Shown here piece after piece: positions 49,224-56,830 of a stretch of DNA of 64,000 nt. The notes beneath the pieces were generated by a model. That model searched no databases. It was given only the letters and a program-made list of their open reading frames with translations, and was not told where the DNA came from. Origin of the DNA: Algoriphagus aestuariicola (GTDB lineage: Bacteria; Bacteroidota; Bacteroidia; Cytophagales; Cyclobacteriaceae); assembly GCF_017254835.1 (NCBI RefSeq), contig NZ_JAFKCW010000001.1:1663063-1727062 (forward strand), written 5' to 3'. Within the stretch, counting starts at the first letter, position 1, and each line of letters starts with the position of its first letter. The position numbers and the translations under genes were made by a program.

Positions 49224-50362
49224 TTTATGTCCTCCAGGCTGATCACCGGTTCACCCAAGATCACCAGTCTTTCGACCACATTTCGGAGTTCCCGTATATT
49301 TCCAGTCCAAGGGAACTGCTGTAGCTGCTGCAGCGCTTCCTTGGTGATGCTTCTTTTTGCGTCTCCGTTTTCTTGGGAGATGTCATCCAAAAACTTCTCG
49401 ACCAACAGGGGAATATCCTCCTTGCGATCTTTCAAAGCGGGCACCTGTACCAATATTACACTGAGCCTGTGATAGAGATCTTCCCTAAACCTTCCTGCCT
49501 CGATTTCCTTTTTCAGGTCCTTATTCGTCGCTGCCAAGACACGAACATCGACTTTGATGTCTTTGTCGCTCCCGACTCGGTTGATCAGATTTTCCTGCAG
49601 GGCACGGAGTACTTTGGATTGGGCAGAAAGGGACATATCGCCAATCTCATCGAGAAACAAGGTTCCGCCTTGGGCCTGCTCAAACTTTCCGTTGCGCTGC
49701 TTATGGGCTGAAGTAAATGCCCCTTTCTCATGTCCAAAAAGTTCGGACTCAATTAGTTCTGAAGGGATCGCGGCGCAGTTGACGGCAACAAACGGCTCGG
49801 ACTGTCGGTTGCTTTTATGGTGAATCCAGTGTGCCACGAGTTCTTTTCCAGTCCCATTTGGCCCTGTGATCAAGACGCGTGCGTCTGTCGGGGCGACTTT
49901 CTCTATGGTGTCCTTGACCCTCGCGATGGCCGGAGATTCGCCCACCATGTCATACTTCTTGGACAGCTTCTTCTTAAGGACCTTCGTTTCGGTCACGAGC
50001 TGTTTTTTGTCGAGGGCGTTCCTCACGGTGAGAAGGAGACGGTTGAGGTCTGGTGGCTTGGGGATAAAGTCAAATGCGCCTTTTTTTGTTGCTTCCACCG
50101 CAGTTTCTATGCTGCCGTGGGCAGAGATCATGATGAATTGGGGAGAGCGGTTGAGGCTTTTAGCCTGCTCGAGTACCTCGATTCCGTCCATCTTGGGCAT
50201 CTTGACATCACAGAGTACCAGATCAAAGTCCTCTTCCTGTATCTTGGCCAGGCCTTCTTCGCCATCTTGGGCCTCGGTCACATCAAATTTTTCGTACTCT
50301 AGGATTTCCCGAAGGGAGGCGCGGATAAAGCGCTCGTCATCAATAATGAGAATTTTTGGCAT
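49205..50362 (-). CDS. NtrC-family sigma-54 response regulator lacking the HTH domain
   Basis: 385 residues from ATG 50362. The receiver domain has phospho-acceptor Asp52 in VLCDVKMPKMDG, with acidic pair Asp8/Asp9. The AAA+ domain (~135-365) has Walker A GPNGTGKE, GAFTSA in place of the canonical GAFTGA sigma-54-binding loop, TLFLDEIGDMSLSAQ as Walker B, and the C-terminal WTGNIRELRNVVERL. After ISLEDIKKYADY the protein stops, with no Fis-type helix-turn-helix. Some Cytophagales regulators are like this, so it may work through another DNA-binding protein or by direct contact with sigma-54 polymerase. It begins only 21 bases after the rnpB RNA on the same strand. Confidence 0.93.
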   Translation of the reverse strand: MPKILIIDDERFIRASLREILEYEKFDVTEAQDGEEGLAKIQEEDFDLVLCDVKMPKMDGIEVLEQAKSLNRSPQFIMISAHGSIETAVEATKKGAFDFIPKPPDLNRLLLTVRNALDKKQLVTETKVLKKKLSKKYDMVGESPAIARVKDTIEKVAPTDARVLITGPNGTGKELVAHWIHHKSNRQSEPFVAVNCAAIPSELIESELFGHEKGAFTSAHKQRNGKFEQAQGGTLFLDEIGDMSLSAQSKVLRALQENLINRVGSDKDIKVDVRVLAATNKDLKKEIEAGRFREDLYHRLSVILVQVPALKDRKEDIPLLVEKFLDDISQENGDAKRSITKEALQQLQQFPWTGNIRELRNVVERLVILGEPVISLEDIKKYADY

Positions 50363-50383
50363 AGCGTAAATTAAAAGAAAAAA

Positions 50384-50814
50384 GTGCAAGTCTGTAAGCC
50401 GGGTTCTGTATCAACTACGGATTGCTCCGCAGGGATTCTTGCCATTTATCTAGCCCCTGCCTCGCGACAGGGGTCCATCGATCTACCCACCCCGGAATCC
50501 CGCCGAGGCGAGAATCGAACGAGCAGCTCTTTGCCCGGGGTCTATTTGATCTTTCAACCCATAAGGTTTGCCTAGCTCCAGCTGTCACCAGCGGGACGGT
50601 GGGCTCTTACCCCACCTTTTCACCCTTACCCCTCGACTTGCTCGGGGCAAGCCCTGAGCGTGAGTGGCGGTTTGTTTCTGTGGCACTGGCTGTATGCCGA
50701 CCGTCACCAGTCGACACCCTTCCCGTTAGGAAGTATGGCGCTCTGTGTTGCCCGGACTTTCCTCCCCGAAAGTCCCGATAGTCATCGGGATCGGAGCGGC
50801 AAGACGACTTGCAC
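50384..50814 (-). ncRNA. rnpB: RNase P RNA
   Basis: Minus-strand RNA of about 431 bases. The universal P4/J3-4 block GGGAGGAAAGTCCGGGC (50766-50750) and the 3' block ACAGAACCCGGCTTACAGACT (21 bases; landmarks ACAGAACCCGG and TTACAGACT) are both present. GTGCAAGTC at 50814-50806 pairs with GACTTGCAC at 50392-50384 to form P1, defining the ends. GTCGACTGGTGACGGTCGGC and GGTGACAGCTGGAGC are further RNase P elements. The RNA is the catalytic subunit of the enzyme that matures tRNA 5' ends. A U-rich run just after P1 provides the 3' terminator. The strand is opposite to the ORFs that appear by chance in it. Confidence 0.97.
50773..50790 (-). repeat. Palindrome inside rnpB (P3-like helix)
   Basis: TCCCGAT and ATCGGGA flank AGTC. 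The sequence forms a stem just 5' of the P4 block in the RNA. Its core matches the palindrome upstream of the SDR gene at 28423-28440. Confidence 0.45.
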
Positions 50815-51254
50815 CGTGCAAAGTACGCGATTTTTGGGTTTAGGTTGACGGGCTTGGGATAAATTAGAAATAGACCAATCGGTGAATTGACCTAGGTTTG
50901 TTCGTTTTCCAGTTTTTGGTTTCACTTCGAAATACTGATTTTCTCTGATTGTCAGTTGATTAAATTCCTTCTGAAAAAACTTAAACAACATTCCAAAATA
51001 GCCATGGATGTAATGCCAATATTGCTACGCCATTCTATGGACCGAAATACCCTTTATTGGAGAAAAAGTGCCCTCGATTTTGCTTTTTGGCGGCTTTGGA
51101 TACCTTATCTTTTCAAAAAGATGTTTCCAAACTGAATAAACTCCACCAATTGAACCCATTTGACCGCAGTTGTAATATTCACATTGAATTGAGCTCATAA
51201 TAGGAGTACATTAGTGCATACAGAAGAAAACCTAACCATTAAAACAAACATCGA
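50815..51254. other. Intergenic region between rnpB and tldD
   Basis: 440 bases between the divergent rnpB and tldD. The stretch holds rnpB's and tldD's promoters, though no exact TTTG/TAnnTTTG pair was found. A plus-strand frame at 51004-51135 codes for 43 residues (RNTLYWRKSALDFAFWRLWI in part), basic and aromatic, but with no other support. Nothing else is evident. Confidence 0.5.
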
Positions 51255-52898
51255 TTGAAAAGAAGAGATTTTATTCACCTATCCGGCTTGGGCCTTGGTG
51301 CCTTGATGACTCCTGGAGTCATGGCGATGGGAAATCCCGTCTCAGCAGAGCGACTAATCGAACCGGGTATCGACGTGGCCGCAAAAAAACTCCTTGCTGA
51401 TACGGCTCTAAATGCCGCCAAAGCCAAAGGAGCGACCTACTCGGACGTGCGTATCGGACGATACCTATCCCAGAGTATTTTCACCAGGGAGAAAAACGTC
51501 CAAAACATCTCCAATACCGAGACTTTCGGTGTCGGCATCCGAGTGATTGCCAGTGGAACATGGGGCTTTTCGGCTACTTCCGACGTGACCCCCGATGGCA
51601 TTAAGAAGTGCGCGGAGACAGCTGTGGCTATCGCCAAAGCCAACTCCAAACTCCAAAAAGAGCCCGTAGTCCTGGCCCCAGAAAAAGGCCATGGCGAAGT
51701 CACTTGGAATACGCCAATCAAGAAAAACGCGATGGCGGTTCCCGTGAAGGAGAAAATTGACCTGATGCTGGCGGCAAACAACGCGGCTTTGGACAACGGT
51801 GCGGCATTTGTCAACTCGGCGATGTTTATGATCAATGAGCAGAAATATTTTGCCTCTACCGACGGTTCCTATATCGATCAGGATGTGCACCGCATGTGGC
51901 CTAACCTGACTGTGACGGCTGTGAACAAGGAATCCGGAGGCTTCCGCTCACGCCAAGGCCTCAGCACCCCTATGGGAATGGGATACGAATACATGGATGG
52001 CACGGCTTCGGAAAAAATCCCAAATGCGGCCGGTTTTAACAGCTACAGATATTCCTACGACATGGTCGAGGACGCTATTACTGCGGCGAAGCAGGCCAAG
52101 GAAAAGATTACCGCCAAGTCAGTTTTGCCTGGGAAGTATGATCTCGTTTTGGATCCTGACCACCTAGGTCTGACCATTCATGAGTCTATCGGCCACCCCT
52201 TGGAGTTGGATAGGGTTTTGGGCTATGAAGCAAACTATGCCGGTACTAGTTTTGCGACTTTGGACAAATGGAAGTCCGGCAATTTCAAGTATGGCTCAGA
52301 CATTGTCAACGTGATAGCGGACAAAACCCAGCCCTATTCCCTCGGCAACATGGGCTATGACGACGAAGGTGTGAAATGCAAGGAATGGGATCTGATTAAA
52401 AACGGCGTTTTGGTCAACTACCAAGCGATCAGGGACCAAGTCGGAATTTTGGGTGAGAATGAGTCCCACGGTTGTTCTTTCGCCGACAACTGGAGCTCTG
52501 TACAGTTCCAGCGAATGGCCAATGTTTCTCTCAAGCCAGGCACGGAAAAGATGACTCCTATGGACATGATCAAGAATGTGGAAAAAGGAATTTACATCCT
52601 CGGACGAGGCTCTTTCTCCATCGACCAGCAGCGTTACAACTTCCAGTTTGGAGGTACGGTATTCTATGAAATCAAAAACGGCGAAATTGTCGGGATGCTC
52701 GAGGATGTGGCCTACCAGTCCAACACCCAGGAGTTTTGGAATTCCTGCTCGGCGATCTGCGACAAGGACGACTACCGATTTATGGGGACTTTCTTCGATG
52801 GAAAAGGCCAGCCTTCCCAATCGTCAGCTGTATCCCACGGAAGTTCGACTACGCGCTTCGATGGAGTGAATGTCATCAACACGGCAAGAAGTATTTAA
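51255..52898 (+). CDS. tldD: TldD metalloprotease, catalytic subunit
   Basis: 547 residues, starting at TTG (51255), since no in-frame ATG lies before the Tat-like signal KRRDFIHLSGLGLGALMTPG. The zinc site HExxxH is intact: LTIHESIGHPLELDR gives His309-Glu-x-x-x-His314. GLSTPMGMGYEYMDG and SGSCS-like CSAICDKDDYRF segments are TldD landmarks. With TldE it forms a heterodimeric protease that unfolds and degrades peptides (CcdA, microcin B17 precursor in E. coli). An exported TldD with a twin-arginine-like signal is unusual: E. coli TldD is cytosolic. TldE follows in 16 bases. Confidence 0.93.
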   Translation: MKRRDFIHLSGLGLGALMTPGVMAMGNPVSAERLIEPGIDVAAKKLLADTALNAAKAKGATYSDVRIGRYLSQSIFTREKNVQNISNTETFGVGIRVIASGTWGFSATSDVTPDGIKKCAETAVAIAKANSKLQKEPVVLAPEKGHGEVTWNTPIKKNAMAVPVKEKIDLMLAANNAALDNGAAFVNSAMFMINEQKYFASTDGSYIDQDVHRMWPNLTVTAVNKESGGFRSRQGLSTPMGMGYEYMDGTASEKIPNAAGFNSYRYSYDMVEDAITAAKQAKEKITAKSVLPGKYDLVLDPDHLGLTIHESIGHPLELDRVLGYEANYAGTSFATLDKWKSGNFKYGSDIVNVIADKTQPYSLGNMGYDDEGVKCKEWDLIKNGVLVNYQAIRDQVGILGENESHGCSFADNWSSVQFQRMANVSLKPGTEKMTPMDMIKNVEKGIYILGRGSFSIDQQRYNFQFGGTVFYEIKNGEIVGMLEDVAYQSNTQEFWNSCSAICDKDDYRFMGTFFDGKGQPSQSSAVSHGSSTTRFDGVNVINTARSI

Positions 52899-52914
52899 CC
52901 ACAACACGACCATT

Positions 52915-54261
52915 ATGGCCATTTTGACTAAAGAAGAAGCTAAGAAATATATTGATAAGGCATTGTCCTATGCCAAAGCAGACGAAACGGAAGTTTCGAT
53001 TTCAGGGGGTAGGACGGGCAACATCCGCTACGCCAGAAACACAGTGAGCACTAGCGGTGAATCCAATGAGATTCGATTGAGCGTGACTTCGGTTTTCGGA
53101 AAGAGAATCGGTTCTTCATCGATCAATGAGCTGGATGATGCCTCCCTGCAAAAGGCGGTCGAGAGATCCGAGGAAATAGCCAAGCTGGCACCGGAAAATC
53201 CGGAATACATGCCCATGCTGGGCCAGCAGACCTATCCAGACTCGGCGACCTTCAGCCCCTCAACGGATAAAATCGATCCGGATTACCGAGCGCAATTGGC
53301 AATTGATTCCATTGAGCCTTGCAGCGCGGCGGGATTGGTCGCAGCGGGTTACTTGGAGGATTTTTCTGGATTTTCCGCGTCTGGAAACAGCAAGGGCCAG
53401 TTTCTCTACAACACCAGTACTTCGGTAGACTTTTCCGTGACTGTAAGAACCGAAGACGGGACGGGATCGGGTTACGCGATCCGCGACTTCAACGATGTCA
53501 GTCTCCTCAATTCCAAAGACGTCACCACGGTGGCCATGCAAAAGGCGCAAGCGTCCAAGGGAGCACAAGCGATCGAGCCTGGAAAATACACGGTTATTTT
53601 GGAGCCGACCGCGGCGGGTGATCTGTTGAGATTGATGTTTGGCGGCTTTGATGCGCGAAACGCGGATGAGGGTAGAAGCTACATGAGCAAAAAAGGAGGA
53701 GGGACCCGTCTAGGTGAAAAACTCTTTGACGAACGTGTGACGATCATTTCCGATCCGGCCAATACCGTCATCCCCATGACTCCATGGGATGGAGACGGCA
53801 TGCCGAGGCAAAAGACCGTATGGGTGGAGAATGGCGTGGTGAAAAACCTTGCTTATTCTCGCTATTGGGCAGAGAAAAAAGGTGTGCCTCCATTGTCCCG
53901 GCCAGGTGGCGGAGGCTTTGGTGGATTTGGCGGCGGAGGCTATATCTTCTCCGGAGGAGACCAGTCCGTCGCAGATATGATCAAGAGCACCGAAAGAGGA
54001 GTTTTGGTGACCCGTTTTTGGTATATCAGAGCGGTGGATCCTCAGACCTTGCTCTATACTGGACTGACCCGAGATGGTACCTTCTACATTGAAGATGGGA
54101 AAATCAAGTTTCCGTTGAAAAACTTTCGATTCAACGAGAGCCCGATAATCATGCTCAACAATATCGAAGCAATGGGTAAGCCCCAGCGAGTAGGAGGAAG
54201 TTTGATTCCTCCGATGAAAATCAGAGACTTCACTTTCTCCAGCTTGTCTGACGCCGTTTAA
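52915..54261 (+). CDS. tldE: TldE/PmbA, non-catalytic partner of TldD
   Basis: 448 residues from ATG 52915, the first ATG after the tldD stop (16 bases). MAILTKEEAKKYIDKALSYA, EVSISGGRTGNIRYARN and AEKKGVPPLSRPGGGG are clear TldE/PmbA regions, and there is no HExxxH, as expected for the partner that lacks metal ligands. No signal peptide is present here although TldD has one, which raises a question of localisation. A glycine-rich loop, SRPGGGGFGGFGGGGY, at about 328-343 is longer than usual. It forms the TldD/E protease and shares its operon. A heptad CAGT repeat follows the stop immediately. Confidence 0.93.
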   Translation: MAILTKEEAKKYIDKALSYAKADETEVSISGGRTGNIRYARNTVSTSGESNEIRLSVTSVFGKRIGSSSINELDDASLQKAVERSEEIAKLAPENPEYMPMLGQQTYPDSATFSPSTDKIDPDYRAQLAIDSIEPCSAAGLVAAGYLEDFSGFSASGNSKGQFLYNTSTSVDFSVTVRTEDGTGSGYAIRDFNDVSLLNSKDVTTVAMQKAQASKGAQAIEPGKYTVILEPTAAGDLLRLMFGGFDARNADEGRSYMSKKGGGTRLGEKLFDERVTIISDPANTVIPMTPWDGDGMPRQKTVWVENGVVKNLAYSRYWAEKKGVPPLSRPGGGGFGGFGGGGYIFSGGDQSVADMIKSTERGVLVTRFWYIRAVDPQTLLYTGLTRDGTFYIEDGKIKFPLKNFRFNESPIIMLNNIEAMGKPQRVGGSLIPPMKIRDFTFSSLSDAV

Positions 54262-54262
54262 T

Positions 54263-54359
54263 CAGTAGGCAGTATTCAGTTTTCAGTTCGCAGTCGAAGT
54301 AGACTGCGACTGAAATCTGTGAACTGTCGCTGATCATTGAGACTGGAAACTGACCACTA
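54263..54359. repeat. Heptad CAGT/ACTG repeat between tldE and the MoxR operon
   Basis: CAGT recurs at 54263, 54270, 54277, 54284 and 54291, exactly seven bases apart, with varying spacers. After a short gap the complement, ACTG-type units, recurs at 54309, 54316 (TCTG), 54323 and then 54342, 54349 and 54356 (ACTA), again in heptad phase. The two arms are inverted relative to each other, so a long imperfect hairpin is possible. It begins one base after the tldE stop and ends four bases before the DUF4159 ATG, filling the whole gap. Confidence 0.85.
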
Positions 54360-54362
54360 GAA

Positions 54363-54974
54363 ATGCCCTTTTTCTTCACCCGAATCAAATACAACTCCGG
54401 CAATTGGGATACGGATCAGCGCATGCCCTCCAATCTCCTGCATAGTCTGGTGGAGTATACCACGATTCCGGTAGATGAAAAGGAACGCATCATTGAGCTT
54501 AGCAGCGAGGAGATCTTCAAAAGTCCGTTTTGCTATCTCAGTGGGCACAAGTTGGTCGAATTTTCCCAAGAGGAGAGGAGGATATTCAAGACCTATGTGG
54601 AGCAGGGAGGTTTTGTGTTTGTTGACGACTGCAACCACGACATAGATGGCCTGTTTGCCAAATCCTTTGAGGAAGAGATGGCCCGAACATTTGGAACGGA
54701 TGCCCTGCAGAAAATCCCAAACGATCACTACCTCTACCGCTGTTTTTTTGAGTTTGAAGACGGTCCGCCTGCTACCTCATTTGAGCTCAATGGCTGGGGA
54801 GATGACTTGGTTCACGATTACCTCAAGGCCATCCAGATAAACGGAAGGATAGGAGTGCTGTATAGCAACAAAGATTATGGCTGCGAATGGGACTACGACT
54901 TTCGCAACAAACGCTTTAACAAAATCGATAATACGCGATTTGGAGTCAATATCGTGGTATATGCCTTAACCTAA
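54363..54974 (+). CDS. DUF4159 domain protein
   Basis: 203 residues. TRIKYNSGNWDTDQRMPSNL and GGFVFVDDCNHDIDGLFAKS are DUF4159 landmarks, with DDCNHD a metal-site-like acidic/His motif, and VLYSNKDYGCEWDYDF completes the domain. Other family members have a signal peptide or a VWA partner; this one has none, so it is cytosolic or non-classically exported. DUF4159 is often encoded beside MoxR/DUF58/BatA genes, as here: MoxR begins seven bases after the stop. It has no known activity. Confidence 0.85.
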   Translation: MPFFFTRIKYNSGNWDTDQRMPSNLLHSLVEYTTIPVDEKERIIELSSEEIFKSPFCYLSGHKLVEFSQEERRIFKTYVEQGGFVFVDDCNHDIDGLFAKSFEEEMARTFGTDALQKIPNDHYLYRCFFEFEDGPPATSFELNGWGDDLVHDYLKAIQINGRIGVLYSNKDYGCEWDYDFRNKRFNKIDNTRFGVNIVVYALT

Positions 54975-54981
54975 ACCAACC

Positions 54982-55974
54982 TTGGAAACTGAACTGAAGA
55001 AGTACCAACAGCTCGTGGATAAGATTCCCCTGCTGAAAAAAGAAATTGCCAAAGTCATCGTCGGACAGGAAGAAGTGCTCGATCAAGTGATCATCACGCT
55101 GCTCGCTGGTGGACATTGTCTGCTAGAGGGCGTGCCCGGCCTTGCAAAAACCCTGATGGTGCAGACGATTTCGAAGGTCATGGAGCTGAGCTTTAAGCGG
55201 ATACAGTTCACTCCAGATCTGATGCCTGGGGACATTCTTGGCACCGAAGTCTTGGAGGAGGACCACAGTACAGGCAAGAAGTTTTTCCAGTTTACGCAGG
55301 GACCGATCTTTGCCAACATGGTCTTGGCGGACGAGATCAACCGCACACCTCCGAAGACACAAGCTGCCCTACTGGAAGCCATGCAGGAAAAGATGGTGAC
55401 CTACGGCGGAAAAAACTACAAGCTCCCTGATCCTTTTCTGATCATTGCCACCCAGAACCCTATCGAGCAGAGTGGCACCTATCCACTGCCAGAAGCTCAA
55501 TTGGATCGTTTTCTTCTATACATCAAGTTGGGCTATCCCTCTGAGCAAGAGGAGCTTGAGGTTCTAAAAAAAACCACAGGTACCTACAGAGGCGTTCCTG
55601 AGAAAATTCTCACGGGAGAGGAGGTTAAGCAGCTACAGGAATTGACCAGAGAAGTTCACCTGGACTCTGCTCTGCTATCCTATATCACTCGTCTGATCCG
55701 TTCGACCCGCTTGGAAAACACGACGGTTCCAGAAGTGAAAAACTACGTGGAGTGGGGTGCTGGGACTCGGGCGGGACAAGCCTTGGTACTTTGTGCCAAA
55801 GCGCGAGCCATAGTCAAGGGTCGCTATTCGGTGATACCCGAAGACATCGAGCACCTGATTTTCCCGGTGCTTCGCCACAGGATTTCGCTGCACTTCCGTG
55901 CCGAAGCGGAACAGCTGGATACGGATTTCGTCATTTCAAAGATCCTCGCTCAGACGCCGGTTCATGCCAAGTAA
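54982..55974 (+). CDS. MoxR-family AAA+ ATPase
   Basis: 330 residues, starting at TTG 54982 (no in-frame ATG precedes the conserved region). Walker A is EGVPGLAKT at 49-57, Walker B LADEINRTPPKTQ at 115-127, and sensor 1 IATQNPIEQSGTYPLPEAQL. MoxR ATPases act as chaperones that insert metal or cofactors or remodel VWA-domain partners. Here DUF58 and BatA-type proteins in the same run are the likely partners. Its stop overlaps the DUF58 start by 11 bases. Typical MoxR length is complete. Confidence 0.95.
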   Translation: METELKKYQQLVDKIPLLKKEIAKVIVGQEEVLDQVIITLLAGGHCLLEGVPGLAKTLMVQTISKVMELSFKRIQFTPDLMPGDILGTEVLEEDHSTGKKFFQFTQGPIFANMVLADEINRTPPKTQAALLEAMQEKMVTYGGKNYKLPDPFLIIATQNPIEQSGTYPLPEAQLDRFLLYIKLGYPSEQEELEVLKKTTGTYRGVPEKILTGEEVKQLQELTREVHLDSALLSYITRLIRSTRLENTTVPEVKNYVEWGAGTRAGQALVLCAKARAIVKGRYSVIPEDIEHLIFPVLRHRISLHFRAEAEQLDTDFVISKILAQTPVHAK

Positions 55975-56830
55975 CCTGGAGATCATCAAGCTCAACGACC
56001 TTCGCCTGTCTGCCCGGCTCATTTCCGAGCAGCTACGACAGGGCATCCACTCGGGAATCCGGGTGGGAGTAGGGAGTGAGTTTGAGCAGTATCGGCACTA
56101 CCGGCCGGGAGATGATCTCAAGCGTATAGATTGGAAGTATTTTTCCCGCTCAGGCAAGTACATGGTCAAGGAATCCACCACCGAAAGCAACCTGCACATC
56201 AGATTGATGCTGGATCTCTCTGGCTCGATGAATTATTCAGAGGATGGATTTTCTCGCTTGGACTATGCCAAAAACCTGCTCGCTTCGCTAGCTTACTTGG
56301 GATATTTGCAGGGGGATTCTCTGAGTTATTACACACTTTCTGTTGGAAAAATTGAGCAGAAAGTCGCCCCAACTCCTAAAAGTTTCCAACGCATCTTGTA
56401 CCATTTGGAGTCTGAAAAAGCCGACGGAGCCTGGCCGCTGGAACCATTCCCGGAGAACTTGACCCAAGGTCGAAACCGGGAGTTGATCCTTTGGGTCTCG
56501 GACTTTTTGCAAAAAGAAACCGAATGGGAGAGCCTCGTCAAGGCCTTCCTCCATCCCCGGAAGGAACTCATTCTGATCCAGCTGTTAGGAGAGCAGGAGT
56601 TGGATTTCAAGCTGGAGGGCAACTTCGTCTTCCAGGATTTGGAGTCAGGGCAGGAGTTGGTGCAGGATGGAAAGTCTGTGCAGAATGAGTTTAAGAGAAA
56701 ATTCAAGGCATACCTAGACCAGCTGGCCCAAACCCTGCAGTTGCCAAAAGTGCAGCTGATTCGAGTCTCGATGCAGACTCCGCTCTCGGAAGTCGTCCGT
56801 AATATTTTGAACCGAAAACACCTTTCCTGA
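55964..56830 (+). CDS. DUF58 domain protein (VWA-like)
   Basis: 288 residues from ATG 55964, which overlaps the MoxR gene by 11 bases. YRPGDDLKRIDWK at 46-58 is the DUF58 signature, and LMLDLSGSMNYSEDG at 82-96 gives a MIDAS-like D84-x-S86-x-S88. The remainder is an alpha/beta fold with FVFQDLESGQELVQDG. There is no membrane anchor in this version. DUF58 proteins work with MoxR in Bacteroidota and are predicted to be cytosolic or membrane-associated adaptors. The BatA-type gene starts at the last base of this stop (TGATG). Confidence 0.93.
   Translation: MPSNLEIIKLNDLRLSARLISEQLRQGIHSGIRVGVGSEFEQYRHYRPGDDLKRIDWKYFSRSGKYMVKESTTESNLHIRLMLDLSGSMNYSEDGFSRLDYAKNLLASLAYLGYLQGDSLSYYTLSVGKIEQKVAPTPKSFQRILYHLESEKADGAWPLEPFPENLTQGRNRELILWVSDFLQKETEWESLVKAFLHPRKELILIQLLGEQELDFKLEGNFVFQDLESGQELVQDGKSVQNEFKRKFKAYLDQLAQTLQLPKVQLIRVSMQTPLSEVVRNILNRKHLS

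Noticed and set aside
50505-50525. GTTCGATTC resembling a tRNA T-loop on the minus strand
   Set aside because: No acceptor or anticodon stem fits around it; it lies in the RNase P RNA.
50384-50848. Several plus-strand open frames across 50384-50848
   Set aside because: They lie over rnpB; the RNase P RNA signatures on the minus strand explain the sequence, and the frames have no protein-like conservation.
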